Source: Streptomyces tropicalis
GTDB taxonomy: Bacteria; Actinomycetota; Actinomycetes; Streptomycetales; Streptomycetaceae
Assembly: GCF_029269835.1 (NCBI RefSeq)
Contig: NZ_JARJBB010000025.1
Coordinates: forward strand, 1-59,938
DNA length: 59,938 bases
Direction: 5' to 3'
Part shown: in pieces, positions 39,180-48,469 of the stretch
How positions within the stretch are numbered: the first letter of the stretch is position 1
Layout of the letters: every line of letters begins with the position of its first letter
Translations under genes and position numbers: made by a program
Notes under the pieces: model-generated
Databases searched by the model: none
The model's input: only the letters and a program-made list of their open reading frames with translations
Told to the model about the DNA's origin: nothing

Positions 39180-39956
39180 TCAGTGGTGCAGGATCTTCGA
39201 CAGGAAGTCCTTGGCGCGGTCGCTGCGCGGGTTGCTGAAGAACTGGTCGGGCGCGGCCTCCTCGACGATCCGGCCGTCGGCCATGAAGACCACCCGGTTC
39301 GCCGCGGACCGGGCGAAGCCCATCTCGTGGGTGACCACGATCATCGTCATGCCGTCGCGGGCGAGCTGCTGCATGACCTCCAGCACCTCGTTGATCATCT
39401 CCGGGTCCAGGGCGGAGGTCGGCTCGTCGAAGAGCATCACCTTCGGCTCCATGGCCAGCGCCCGCGCGATGGCCACGCGCTGCTGCTGTCCGCCGGAGAG
39501 CTGCGCGGGGTACTTGTCGGCCTGCGCGCCCACGCCGACCCGGTCGAGCAGGGCCCGGGCCCGCTCCTCGGCCTGCCTCTTGTCGGTCCTGCGGACCTTG
39601 ATCTGGCCCAGCATCACGTTCTCGAGCACGGTCTTGTGCGCGAAGAGGTTGAACGACTGGAAGACCATGCCGACGTCGGCACGCAGCCGGGCCAGCTGCC
39701 TGCCCTCCTCGGGCAGCGGCTTCCCGTCGATCGTGATGGTGCCCGAGTCGATGGTCTCCAGGCGGTTGATGGTGCGGCACAGGGTGGACTTGCCGGACCC
39801 GGAGGGCCCGATGACCACGACGACCTCGCCGCGGGCGATCGTGAGATCGATGTCCTGGAGCACGTGCAACGCGCCGAAGTGCTTGTCGACACTCCTCAGG
39901 GCGACCAGATCGCCGGTCGAGGCCGCTTCTTCCTTGGCCGTCGATACGTGGGTCAT
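39180..39956 (-). CDS. gluA: Glutamate ABC transporter ATP-binding protein GluA
   Basis: A 258-residue ATPase of the polar amino acid importer class. Walker A is GPSGSGKST (about 50), the Q-loop is GMVFQSFNLFAHKTV, the signature is LSGGQQQR and Walker B is VMLFDEPTSALDPE, followed by the switch histidine in VVTHEMG. It is the first gene of the gluABCD operon and is divergent from the two-component genes gluRK, which are known in S. coelicolor to respond to glutamate and control this operon. A 5' hairpin (39972-39993) lies just upstream of its ribosome-binding site. Confidence 0.94.
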   Translation of the reverse strand: MTHVSTAKEEAASTGDLVALRSVDKHFGALHVLQDIDLTIARGEVVVVIGPSGSGKSTLCRTINRLETIDSGTITIDGKPLPEEGRQLARLRADVGMVFQSFNLFAHKTVLENVMLGQIKVRRTDKRQAEERARALLDRVGVGAQADKYPAQLSGGQQQRVAIARALAMEPKVMLFDEPTSALDPEMINEVLEVMQQLARDGMTMIVVTHEMGFARSAANRVVFMADGRIVEEAAPDQFFSNPRSDRAKDFLSKILHH

Positions 39957-39971
39957 GGCTACTCCGGCTCC

Positions 39972-39993
39972 GTCCTCCTCGGTTGCGGAGGAC
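39972..39993 (-). promoter_or_regulatory. Hairpin in the 5' region of gluA
   Basis: GTCCTCC (39972-39978) and GGAGGAC (39987-39993) are perfect inverted repeats around an 8-nt loop. On the minus strand the structure ends 15 nt before the gluA ATG; a separate GGAG closer to the ATG is the likely ribosome-binding site. The hairpin could tune initiation or mRNA decay. Confidence 0.5.
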
Positions 39994-40241
39994 AGTAATT
40001 TCCCGGTACGACCTGCGTCATTACATCTGAGGGAGACTTGAGCATCACGATCCGATAGCAATCGGACACACGTCGTAGCTGCTGCCGTACGGGTGCGTAC
40101 CGGCTGGATAACGGAAGCCGCGAGCAACCGGAACGCTCTTGACGCCGTCCTAGTCCATCGGCGTGACTGCCCTGGGACACGCGTGCGGGCGCGCGCCCTA
40201 CAGACCACGATCGTACGACCGATGAACCGGAGGGGGCCGGG

Positions 40242-40928
40242 ATGAGACTGCTGCTCGTCGAGGACGACAACCACGTCGCCGCGGCCCTGTCCGCCGTCCT
40301 CGCACGGCACGGATTCGACGTCACCCACGCCCGCAGCGGCGAGGAGGCGCTCCAGGCGCTCGTCCCGGAGGGTGCCGGCTTCGGCGTGGTCCTGCTCGAC
40401 CTGGGCCTGCCCGACCAGGACGGCTACGAGGTCTGCGGCAAGATCCGCAAGCGCACCGGCACCCCGGTGATCATGGTGACCGCGCGGTCCGACGTCCGCT
40501 CCCGCATCCACGGCCTCAACCTCGGCGCCGACGACTACGTCGTGAAGCCCTACGACACCGGCGAGCTGCTCGCCCGCATCCACGCCGTCAGCCGCCGCAC
40601 CCCGCACGTGGACGACACCGGTGACACCCGGACCGCGCTGCGCCTCGGCCCCGTCCGCATCGAGCTGCCCACCCGCCAGGTCAGTGTGGACGGCACGGCC
40701 GTCGCCCTCACCCGCAAGGAGTTCGACCTGCTCGCGCTGCTCGCCCAGCGCCCGGGAGTGGTCTTCCGCCGGGAGCAGATCATCAGCGAGGTCTGGCGCA
40801 CCAGTTGGGAGGGCACCGGCCGCACCCTGGAGGTGCACGTCGCCTCGCTGCGCTCCAAGCTGCACATGCCGGCGCTGATCGAGACCGTCCGCGGAGTCGG
40901 CTACCGACTCGTCGCACCGGCCGGGTAG
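40242..40928 (+). CDS. gluR: OmpR-family response regulator GluR
   Basis: A 228-residue response regulator. The receiver domain (1-115) has the acidic pair in LLLVEDDNHVAAAL, the phospho-acceptor Asp53 in LLDLGLPDQDGYE and the conserved Lys in ADDYVVKPYDTGE. The C-terminal winged-helix domain (about 130-226) has LTRKEFDLLALLAQRPG and GYRLV. It precedes the sensor kinase gene gluK by 9 nt and faces gluA across a 285-nt shared promoter region. The order matches GluR-GluK of S. coelicolor, which senses glutamate and controls gluABCD. Confidence 0.9.
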   Translation: MRLLLVEDDNHVAAALSAVLARHGFDVTHARSGEEALQALVPEGAGFGVVLLDLGLPDQDGYEVCGKIRKRTGTPVIMVTARSDVRSRIHGLNLGADDYVVKPYDTGELLARIHAVSRRTPHVDDTGDTRTALRLGPVRIELPTRQVSVDGTAVALTRKEFDLLALLAQRPGVVFRREQIISEVWRTSWEGTGRTLEVHVASLRSKLHMPALIETVRGVGYRLVAPAG

Positions 40929-40937
40929 CGGGGACGG

Positions 40938-42347
40938 GTGCGCACACGCCTGCTGCCGCTGCTCATCGTCCTGATGGCGGCCGTCCTGCTCGCCCTCGGC
41001 ATCCCGCTCGCCGCCGGCGGGGCCGCCGCCGAACAGCAGACCGAGGTCGTCGACCGCATCGACGACACGGCGCGCTTCGCCGCCCTCGCGCAGTTCGTCA
41101 CCGACCGCCCCAGCGGGTCCCGCCGGACCACGCCGGACGAGCGCCGCGAGACCCTCGGCCGCGAACTCACCAGCTACTACGAGGTCTACGGCATCCGGGC
41201 CGGTGTCTTCTACCGCACCGGCACCCCCATGGCCAACGCTCCCGACGACTGGTACCTCCCCCCGGCGGGCGAGGTCCGCGACGCGTTCGAGGAGGCACTG
41301 CTCAGCCGGCGCAGCCACGACCCCGCACAGGTGTGGCCCTGGCAGCGCCGCCGCCTGGTGGTCGCCTCGCCGGTGATCCGGGACGGCGACGTCGTCGCGG
41401 TCGTCGTGACCGACTCGCCCACCGGGCAGATGCGCTCCCGGACCCTGCAGGGCTGGCTGCTCGTCGGCGCGGGCGAGATCGCGGCGATGCTGCTCGCCGT
41501 CGGTGCCGCGCTGCGGCTGACCGGCTGGGTGCTCAGGCCCGTACGGGTCCTCGACGCCACCACCCACGACATCGCCACCGGCCGGCTGAAGTCCCGGGTC
41601 GCGGTGTCCGGCGGGCCGCCGGAACTACGGCGGCTGGCCCGGTCGTTCAACGAGATGGCGGACCACGTCGAGGACGTGCTGGAGCAGCAGCGGGCCTTCG
41701 TGGCGGACGCCTCGCACCAGCTGCGCAACCCGCTCTCCGCGCTGCTGCTGCGCATCGAGCTGCTCGCTCTGGAGCTGCCCGAGGGCAACGAGGAGATCGC
41801 CTCGGTCCGCACCGAGGGCAAGCGGCTCACCCAGGTGCTGGACGACCTGCTCGACCTGGCGCTCGCCGAGCACGCCGAGGCGGACCTGCGGCTCACCGAC
41901 ATCGGGGCCCTGGCCGCCGAGCGGGTCGCGGCCTGGGCGCCGGCCGCCGAGGCCGAGGGGGTCGAGCTGGTCGGGGAGTGCCCGGCCACCACGGCGTGGG
42001 CCGACCCGGTGGCGCTGTCCTCCGCACTGGACGCGGTGATCGACAACGCGGTGAAGTTCACGCCGGGGGGCGAGCGCGTCGAGGTCACCGTCTCCACGCA
42101 GCGGGACACCTCGTCGGTCGTCGTCACCGACCGCGGACCCGGGCTCACCGACGACGAACTGGCCCGTGTCGGCGACCGGTTCTGGCGCAGCGGCCGGCAC
42201 CAGAACATCAAGGGCTCCGGTCTGGGCCTGTCCATCGCCCGGGCGCTGATCACGGCGGGCGGCGGCGCGATCGACTACGCACGCGGCGAGCCGGGCGGGC
42301 TCCGGGTGACGGTCACCGTGCCGAGATCGGGGCCTTCGGCGCCGTAG
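40938..42347 (+). CDS. gluK: Sensor histidine kinase GluK
   Basis: A 469-residue membrane sensor kinase. TM1 is at about 5-27, an extracytoplasmic sensor domain of about 140 residues follows, then TM2 (about 172-195, LVGAGEIAAMLLAVGAALRL), HAMP (about 196-250), HisKA with phospho-acceptor His260 in FVADASHQLRNPLSAL and HATPase with VIDNAVKFTPGG, DRGPGLTD and GSGLGLSIARAL. It signals to GluR. The sensor domain carries no family I can name. The GTG at 40938 has no strong ribosome-binding site and probably depends on gluR translation. Confidence 0.9.
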   Translation: MRTRLLPLLIVLMAAVLLALGIPLAAGGAAAEQQTEVVDRIDDTARFAALAQFVTDRPSGSRRTTPDERRETLGRELTSYYEVYGIRAGVFYRTGTPMANAPDDWYLPPAGEVRDAFEEALLSRRSHDPAQVWPWQRRRLVVASPVIRDGDVVAVVVTDSPTGQMRSRTLQGWLLVGAGEIAAMLLAVGAALRLTGWVLRPVRVLDATTHDIATGRLKSRVAVSGGPPELRRLARSFNEMADHVEDVLEQQRAFVADASHQLRNPLSALLLRIELLALELPEGNEEIASVRTEGKRLTQVLDDLLDLALAEHAEADLRLTDIGALAAERVAAWAPAAEAEGVELVGECPATTAWADPVALSSALDAVIDNAVKFTPGGERVEVTVSTQRDTSSVVVTDRGPGLTDDELARVGDRFWRSGRHQNIKGSGLGLSIARALITAGGGAIDYARGEPGGLRVTVTVPRSGPSAP

Positions 42348-42510
42348 CCGGGCCGGGGCGGTCGGCCCGGGGCATGTCCGCGACGTCGCCTCGTTCGCCC
42401 GCAGGGCGGGTGACACGGCGTCCGGTGCGTGTTCCGGGCGTCCCCTTGCCCGAAGAGCTCGGGAGAGCGTGCCGGGTGTCGCGACGCGGACGGGACTCCG
42501 CGGACGTGGC

Positions 42511-43509
42511 CTACGGCTTGACCGAGCGGTAGTAGCGCCGTGCGCCCTCGTGCAGGGCCAGCGGGTCGGTGTAGATGGCGGTGCGCAGATCGACGAGCTG
42601 AGCGGAGTGCACGTGGGCGCCGATGCGGTCGCGGCTCTTGATCACGGTGCGGGTGATCCACTCGGTCAGCCGCGGGTCCATGTCCCGGCGGGTCATCAGC
42701 AGGTTGGAGACGGCGATGGTCGGCACCGTCTCGCCGTGCTGCACGGACGGGTAGGCCGACTCCGGCATGTTCGTGGCGCGGTAGTAGCGGGTGGCGTCCC
42801 CCTGGGCGTGCATCCGGGCCACCAGGTCGGCCTCGATCGGCACGAAGCGGAACGCGAACGTCGAGGCCAGTCGGCCGAGGCCGTCGGTGGGCAGTCCGCC
42901 CGACCAGAAGAAGGCGTCGATGGCGCCGCGGCGCAGCTGGTCCGGCCCGGTGTCGATGCCGTCGCCGGTCGGCCGGACGTCCTTCGCCGGATCCATCCCG
43001 GCCGCCCTCAGCACCCGCGTGGCGATCAGGCGCACACCCGAGTTCGGCGGCCCTATGGCCACCCGCTTGCCGCGCAGGTCCGCGACGGAGGTGATGGACG
43101 AGCCGCGGGGGACGGCCAGCTGCACGTAGTCGTCGTAGAGGCGGGCGACACCGCGCAGCCGCGCGGCCCCCGGGCCGCCCGCCAGCTCGTAGGTGTCCAC
43201 GGCGTCGGCGGCGGCGATCGTGAAGTCGGCGCGGCCGGTCGCCACCCGCGCGACGTTCTCCTGCGAGCCGGCGCTGGTCAGCAGCCGCACCTCCAGGTGC
43301 GGCATGTCCTTGTCGAACTCGGAGCGCAGCAGCTTGCCGTACTCCTGGTAGACGCCGCGCGGCGTGCCGGTGCTGAAGGTGATCGTGCCGCGCGGCGGCT
43401 CGTCGCCCAGCGGGAGCAGCCACCACAGCAGCAGCCCCAGGACCACCACGCCGGCGGCCGAGCCCTGCAGGGCCCGACGCCTGCCGATCCGGGGGAACAC
43501 CTTGGACAT
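42511..43509 (-). CDS. TAXI-family TRAP-type solute-binding protein
   Basis: A 332-residue exported binding protein of the TAXI family. An N-terminal anchor (basic RRRALQG then a hydrophobic stretch to about residue 35) lacks a lipobox, so it may stay membrane-bound. The binding domain has TFSTGTPRGVYQEYGKLL, DFTIAAADAVDTYELAG, LRGKRVAIGPPNSGVR and RRGAIDAFFWSGG. TAXI proteins, many of them glutamate/glutamine binders, normally work with TRAP permeases; none is encoded nearby. It is convergent with gluK, 163 nt apart, suggesting a sensory link to GluRK. Start at ATG 43509. Confidence 0.88.
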   Translation of the reverse strand: MSKVFPRIGRRRALQGSAAGVVVLGLLLWWLLPLGDEPPRGTITFSTGTPRGVYQEYGKLLRSEFDKDMPHLEVRLLTSAGSQENVARVATGRADFTIAAADAVDTYELAGGPGAARLRGVARLYDDYVQLAVPRGSSITSVADLRGKRVAIGPPNSGVRLIATRVLRAAGMDPAKDVRPTGDGIDTGPDQLRRGAIDAFFWSGGLPTDGLGRLASTFAFRFVPIEADLVARMHAQGDATRYYRATNMPESAYPSVQHGETVPTIAVSNLLMTRRDMDPRLTEWITRTVIKSRDRIGAHVHSAQLVDLRTAIYTDPLALHEGARRYYRSVKP

Positions 43510-43605
43510 GCGCGTGATCCTGCCAGCCGGTGCGCGGTACTGACCAGGGCCCGGCCTCCCGGGCACGCGGAGGGGACCGTCCGGGGCGGCGGATACAGTC
43601 GCCGT

Positions 43606-44010
43606 ATGAGCTCCTCGCCCGCCGGCCTCGTCCGCGAGTTCCACCGCGCCCTCGGGCTCGCGGCCCGCCGTACGCCGACCGAGGTGTCCCCGGAACTCGC
43701 GGCCCATCGCGGTAAGTTGCTCGCCGAGGAGGCGGCGGAGGCGGCCGAGATCGCGGTGGACGGCCCGCTCGACCGGCTCGCGCACGAGCTGGCCGACGTC
43801 GTCTACGTGGCCTACGGCACGGCGCTGGTCCACGGCATCGACCTCGACGAGGTGATCGCCGAGATCCACCGCTCCAACATGACCAAGCTCGGCCCCGACG
43901 GGCAGGTCGCCCGCCGCGCCGACGGCAAGGTGCTCAAGGGCGACCACTACCGGGCGCCGGACGTGGCGGCCGTGTTGCGCCGCCAGGGGTGGACCCCGGG
44001 CGGCGCGTGA
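43606..44010 (+). CDS. MazG-like nucleotide pyrophosphohydrolase
   Basis: A 134-residue all-alpha NTP pyrophosphohydrolase-like protein. The MazG-type metal-binding signature is visible as LLAEEAAEAAEIAVDG followed by HELADVVYVAYGTAL (E-x3-E and E-x2-D pattern). The C-terminal part holds a KLGPDGQVARRADGKVLKG segment also seen in phage-type MazG-like proteins. It probably hydrolyses non-canonical or excess nucleoside triphosphates; the substrate is unknown. The ATG at 43606 begins MSSSPAGLVREFH. It is divergent from the TAXI gene. Confidence 0.83.
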   Translation: MSSSPAGLVREFHRALGLAARRTPTEVSPELAAHRGKLLAEEAAEAAEIAVDGPLDRLAHELADVVYVAYGTALVHGIDLDEVIAEIHRSNMTKLGPDGQVARRADGKVLKGDHYRAPDVAAVLRRQGWTPGGA

Positions 44011-44036
44011 CGGCGTCCCGTACGGGGGACGTCACC

Positions 44037-44819
44037 TCAGGGGCGCCCTACGAGGGTGAGGCGCCGCCCGCCAGTTTCCACTCGCGGTGCAGCGTGCCCA
44101 GCGGGACGGTCCGGGCTGCCGAGCGGCACGGTCGCGCCGTGCGGACCCACCCGCACGCGGCCCGCCTGGGCCCACGACACCTGGACGCCGGGCAGCAGCC
44201 GGTCGACGGCGAACGAGGCCGGGGCGACCGGCACCGCGCCGCGGGCCGTCTCGTCGCCGAGCACCGCGTTCAGCGCGGCGGGTTCGGTCTGCACCTCGGT
44301 GCCCCGGCCGGTCTCGCCGACCACCCGGGTCACCCGGGCGAGCAGGCCGTGCGGCGCCCCCGGTGCCGTGGCGCTGGCGATCACCTCCCCGACGGCGGTG
44401 CGGTGGGGGCGGCCGGTGGCGCCGGGCGAGGGCGAGGGGCCGGGGCGGTCGTCGTGCGGGGCGACGACGGCGCGCCCGGTCCGGCTGTCGTACGACCGGA
44501 CGGTCAGCGAGGTCCTGTGCGCCAGGCTCCGCGCGGGGCCGCCGGTCGCGGTGGCGGCGGTGCCTGCCGGGGCGGCCGCCACGGCGGCCGTGCGGTCCGC
44601 GGCGCCGGCCGTTCCGTCCGGGTCCGGCCGTGACGACGCGGCGGGGGCGCCGCCGGACGGGGGCGGGGACGAGGAGCAGCCGGCGGCCAGCAGGAGGCCG
44701 GTCACGGCGAGGGCGGGGATCAGGGCACGTCTGTGCCGGGTGCGTCTGCGCAAGGTCGGTCCCGGTTCGGAGGGTGGGGGGTGGCATGCGGGTGCCGGAC
44801 GCGGCAGCGCGGACGGCAC
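44037..44819 (-). CDS. Putative lipoprotein, function unknown
   Basis: A secreted protein with a lipobox LLLAAGC. From the upstream GTG at 44819 it has 260 residues but a 48-residue leader before the Cys. The TTG at 44753 would give a normal signal peptide of about 25 residues (LRRRTRHRRALIPALAVTGL), and I think that start is more likely. After the Cys, about 60 residues are Ser/Pro/Gly/Ala-rich. The folded part carries SLTVRSYDSRTGRAVVAPH and VTRVVGETGRGTEVQTEPA; I recognise no family. Its stop lies 26 nt from the stop of the convergent mazG-like gene. Confidence 0.65.
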   Translation of the reverse strand: MPSALPRPAPACHPPPSEPGPTLRRRTRHRRALIPALAVTGLLLAAGCSSSPPPSGGAPAASSRPDPDGTAGAADRTAAVAAAPAGTAATATGGPARSLAHRTSLTVRSYDSRTGRAVVAPHDDRPGPSPSPGATGRPHRTAVGEVIASATAPGAPHGLLARVTRVVGETGRGTEVQTEPAALNAVLGDETARGAVPVAPASFAVDRLLPGVQVSWAQAGRVRVGPHGATVPLGSPDRPAGHAAPRVETGGRRLTLVGRP

Positions 44820-45177
44820 CTCGGCGGACGGCGGAACTCCGCCTGTCTACCGATGAGTAACAAGTCGGGAGCATGCCATGGCGTCCCACTGGCACCGCAC
44901 GATCCGGCCACCGCGGGCGGGGGCGGGGCGGCGCTCCTCGCCGTGCGCGGGCGCGGGCGGGCGCACCCCGGCCGCTCCCGTTGGCGCCGCCGTCGTCCGC
45001 CACGGCGACGGGCATGCGGGTTACGGAGGTGCCGGCGGTGGGGTGCGGGCCGGGCGGCTGCTCGAGGAGGTGCATACCGTGAGGGCCCGGCGGTGGGGGG
45101 TGCCGCCTACGGTGGTGCTGCCTGCGGGGGGCGGCTCATGGGGATGCCCGGTCCCGTCGCCGGGGCACCCGCTCCGG
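44820..45177. other. Intergenic region with no supported gene
   Basis: A 358-nt stretch, extremely GC-rich, between the lipoprotein gene and the glycosyltransferase gene, both on the minus strand. It should contain the lipoprotein promoter. I see no convincing boxes, RNA structure or protein-coding frame. Confidence 0.5.
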
Positions 45178-46476
45178 TCAGCTCTGCGCGCGCCTCCGCC
45201 GGGCGGCGACGCCTTCCCCGGCGGCGTGCGCCGTGACGGCCTCCGCTTCCGCCGCGGCGGCGGCGCGTCCGTCGTGCGACGCGGCCCTCCCGCCCGCGGT
45301 CCGCGTCCCCGGGCGCGCGCACGCCGCGGCCAGGACCAGCGTCAGACCGCACAGGGTCAGCGCGTCCTTGAACGCCCTGCGCGTGGACGCGTCCAGATAC
45401 GGAAACGTGAACTCCGGAACCTGCGGTACGAGGGCCGCCCAGAACCACGGTGAGCGCGCGACCGACCCCGCCTCCAGCGCGCCGGCGCACAGCAGCGGCA
45501 CGACCACGACCAGGTAGTGGTCGTAGGACGGCCGCGCCACCAGGTACGACGCCAGCATCAGCAGCGCCGCCGTGTCCGCGAGCCGCGCCGGACCGGGGTC
45601 GGCGCGCCGCCAGCGCAGGCACGCGCACACCACACCGCCGGCCGCCGCGGCCAGCGCCACCGCCTCCGCGACGGCCGGCGGGATCCCGAGGCGCGGCAGC
45701 ACCGCGGGCAGCGAGGCGTCGAACGGCCGCATCAGACCGTCCCCGCCCTGCAGCAGGAAGGGCAGGGTGTGGGTGAAGAACCGCCCCGGATCCGGCATCA
45801 CCAGGGCCGCGCCCAGCGACAGCACGGCGGGCAGCGCCACCATCCAGGCCAGGCCCCGCCACCGCCGGGCCAGGACGAACAGCAGGGCGACGGGCAGCAG
45901 CAGCGGCTTGACCGCCACCGAGACCCCGAGCACGGCACCCGCCGCCGCCCAGCGCCCGCGGTCCGCCAGCAGCAGTGCCGCCGGCAGGGCGAGGGCGCTG
46001 ACGGCCGTCCAGTTCCCCAGGTTCACCAGATGGCCGACGGGCGCCCACAGCAGGACCAGCCCCAGCAGCCCCAGGACCGCGAACCGGCTGCCCGGCGGCA
46101 CCCGGAACAGCCGTACGGCGCACCACCAGCCCGCCACGAGCAGCGCCACGCACACCACGGGCGCCCCGACCCGGACCGCCTCCGGCGGCAGCGCCGCCTG
46201 CCCGCCCGCGAACAGCACGGCGCTCGGCAGGTACAGGAACCGCCGGTCCGCGTAGGGGGCGCCGCCGTGCAGCCAGACCTGCCCGGCGTGCACCACGAAC
46301 GCGTTGTCCATGCCGCCGCCCGCGAACGCGACGGCCACCCGCACGGCACGGGCGATCAGCACCGCGGCGAGGAGGGCGACCGCGACCGGACCGGCCGGAC
46401 GCAGGAACCACGCGCGCATCGTCCCGTCCCCGGGGGCGTCGGAGCCGGCCGTCCGCAGGGCGTCACGAAGCTGCAT
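45178..46476 (-). CDS. GT87 (DUF2029) family polyprenol-linked glycosyltransferase
   Basis: A 432-residue polytopic membrane protein with about ten helices. Family features are an extracytoplasmic loop after TM1 (GGMDNAFVVHAGQVWLHGGA), YADRRFLYLPSAVLFAGG and WAAAGAVLGVSVAVKPLLLP. GT87 members in actinobacteria transfer mannose or related sugars from polyprenyl phosphate to envelope glycolipids or glycoproteins. The specific acceptor is unknown. The C-terminal 50 residues are a charged Ala/Glu/Arg tail. The ATG at 46476 begins MQLRDALRTAG. It is divergent from miaB, 184 nt away. Confidence 0.8.
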   Translation of the reverse strand: MQLRDALRTAGSDAPGDGTMRAWFLRPAGPVAVALLAAVLIARAVRVAVAFAGGGMDNAFVVHAGQVWLHGGAPYADRRFLYLPSAVLFAGGQAALPPEAVRVGAPVVCVALLVAGWWCAVRLFRVPPGSRFAVLGLLGLVLLWAPVGHLVNLGNWTAVSALALPAALLLADRGRWAAAGAVLGVSVAVKPLLLPVALLFVLARRWRGLAWMVALPAVLSLGAALVMPDPGRFFTHTLPFLLQGGDGLMRPFDASLPAVLPRLGIPPAVAEAVALAAAAGGVVCACLRWRRADPGPARLADTAALLMLASYLVARPSYDHYLVVVVPLLCAGALEAGSVARSPWFWAALVPQVPEFTFPYLDASTRRAFKDALTLCGLTLVLAAACARPGTRTAGGRAASHDGRAAAAAEAEAVTAHAAGEGVAARRRRAQS

Positions 46477-46660
46477 CACACGTACCTGTCCGGAGAGGGC
46501 CGCGAGGGGCGGACCGGCGCTGCTGAGACGGGGCCTGCCCATTTTGGGCCAGTTGTCCGCCCGGGGGAGGGCAGCCTGCGGTCGTGTCGCGCCGTTCCGG
46601 CCCGGCCGGCCGCCGGCCACCGCGGGCGGGGCCGTCACCGCAACCGCCTACCCTTGAGCC

Positions 46661-48190
46661 ATGACCAGCAGCAGCGACCGGAGCCCGGCAGTGGACGTCC
46701 TCTCCTCCAAGACCTACGAGATCCGCACCTACGGGTGCCAGATGAACGTCCACGACTCCGAGCGGCTGGCCGGGCTGCTGGAGGACGCCGGCTACGTGCG
46801 CGCGCCGGAGAGCGCCGACGGCGACGCGGACGTCGTCGTCTTCAACACCTGCGCCGTCCGGGAGAACGCGGACAACCGCCTCTACGGCAACCTCGGCCAC
46901 CTCGCACCGAAGAAGGCCGCCCGGCCCGGTATGCAGATCGCGGTCGGCGGCTGCCTGGCGCAGAAGGACCGCGACACCATCGTGAAGCGGGCCCCGTGGG
47001 TGGACGTCGTCTTCGGCACGCACAACATCGGCAAGCTCCCGGTGCTGCTGGAGCGCGCCCGCGTCCAGGAGGAGGCGCAGGTCGAGATCGCCGAGTCCCT
47101 GGAGGCCTTCCCCTCCACACTGCCCACCCGCCGTGAGAGCGCGTACGCGGCCTGGGTCTCCATCTCGGTCGGCTGCAACAACACCTGCACCTTCTGCATC
47201 GTCCCGGCGCTGCGCGGCAAGGAGAAGGACCGCCGCCCCGGCGACATCCTCGCCGAGGTCGAGGCCCTGGTCGCCGAGGGCGTCTCCGAGATCACCCTGC
47301 TCGGCCAGAACGTCAACGCCTACGGCTCCGACATCGGCGACCGCGAGGCGTTCAGCAAGCTGCTGCGGGCCTGCGGGACGATCGAGGGCCTGGAGCGGGT
47401 CCGCTTCACCTCGCCGCACCCGCGCGACTTCACCGACGACGTCATCGCCGCCATGGCCGAGACGCCGAACGCGATGCCGCAGCTGCACATGCCGCTGCAG
47501 TCCGGTTCCGACACCGTGCTGAAGGCCATGCGCCGCTCCTACCGCCAGGAGCGCTACCTCGGGATCATCGAGAAGGTCCGGGCCGCCATCCCGGACGCGG
47601 CCATCACCACCGACATCATCGTGGGCTTCCCCGGCGAGACCGAGGAGGACTTCGAGCAGACCCTGCACGTGGTGCGCGAGGCCCGCTTCGCCCAGGCCTT
47701 CACCTTCCAGTACTCCAAGCGGCCCGGCACCCCGGCCGCCGATATGGAGGACCAGATCCCCAAGAAGGTCGTCCAGGCCCGCTACGAGCGCCTGGTCGCA
47801 CTCCAGGAGGAGATCTCCTGGGAGGAGAACAGGAAGCAGGTCGGCCGCACCCTGGAGCTCATGGTCGCCGAGGGCGAGGGCCGCAAGGACGGCGCCACCC
47901 ACCGGCTCTCCGGGCGCGCCCCCGACAACCGCCTGGTCCACTTCACCAAGCCGGACGAGGACGTGCGTCCCGGCGACGTGGTCACCGTCGAGATCACCTA
48001 CGCCGCCCCGCACCACCTCCTCGCCGAGGGTCCGGTGCGGGCCGTGCGCCGCACCCGCGCGGGCGACGCCTGGGAGAAGCGCAACGCGGCGGAGGCCGCC
48101 AAGCCCGCCGGCGTGATGCTCGGTCTGCCGAAGATCGGCGTCCCCGAGCCGCTGCCGGCCGCCGCGGGCAGCGGCTGCGGCTGCGACTGA
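46661..48190 (+). CDS. miaB: tRNA-2-methylthio-N6-dimethylallyladenosine synthase MiaB
   Basis: A 509-residue radical SAM methylthiotransferase acting on i6A37 in tRNAs that read UNN codons. Cluster cysteines are in RTYGCQMNVHDSER, VFNTCAVRENADNRLYG and AVGGCLAQKD, and the radical SAM CxxxCxxC is in CNNTCTFCIVPALRG (about 170). The C-terminal TRAM domain is about 380-450. The C-terminus ends in an unusual GSGCGCD tail with two extra cysteines. Its i6A substrate is made by MiaA, encoded 2.4 kb downstream. Confidence 0.96.
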   Translation: MTSSSDRSPAVDVLSSKTYEIRTYGCQMNVHDSERLAGLLEDAGYVRAPESADGDADVVVFNTCAVRENADNRLYGNLGHLAPKKAARPGMQIAVGGCLAQKDRDTIVKRAPWVDVVFGTHNIGKLPVLLERARVQEEAQVEIAESLEAFPSTLPTRRESAYAAWVSISVGCNNTCTFCIVPALRGKEKDRRPGDILAEVEALVAEGVSEITLLGQNVNAYGSDIGDREAFSKLLRACGTIEGLERVRFTSPHPRDFTDDVIAAMAETPNAMPQLHMPLQSGSDTVLKAMRRSYRQERYLGIIEKVRAAIPDAAITTDIIVGFPGETEEDFEQTLHVVREARFAQAFTFQYSKRPGTPAADMEDQIPKKVVQARYERLVALQEEISWEENRKQVGRTLELMVAEGEGRKDGATHRLSGRAPDNRLVHFTKPDEDVRPGDVVTVEITYAAPHHLLAEGPVRAVRRTRAGDAWEKRNAAEAAKPAGVMLGLPKIGVPEPLPAAAGSGCGCD

Positions 48191-48469
48191 CCCCGACCCG
48201 CCGCCCTGCGCCACCGCGGACACCGCGTTTCCGGCGCGCGTCCCCGTGCACGCCCCGGCCGTGTTCCGGCGCACGGCCGGGGGCGTCCGCGGGGACGCGC
48301 GGCCGGTGTGCGCCGCCGTGCCGCATGCGGGCGACAGGCGCCTCGGCCTCCCTTTCCCCGGCCGCCGTCCGGGGCCCTTTCCCGAGTCGGTGCCCGGGGG
48401 CGCGGCCGCCGCGGCGGCGCGGGGACGCCGAGTGCCGTCCGGGCGGCGGACGGCGTTACGCTGCCGATC

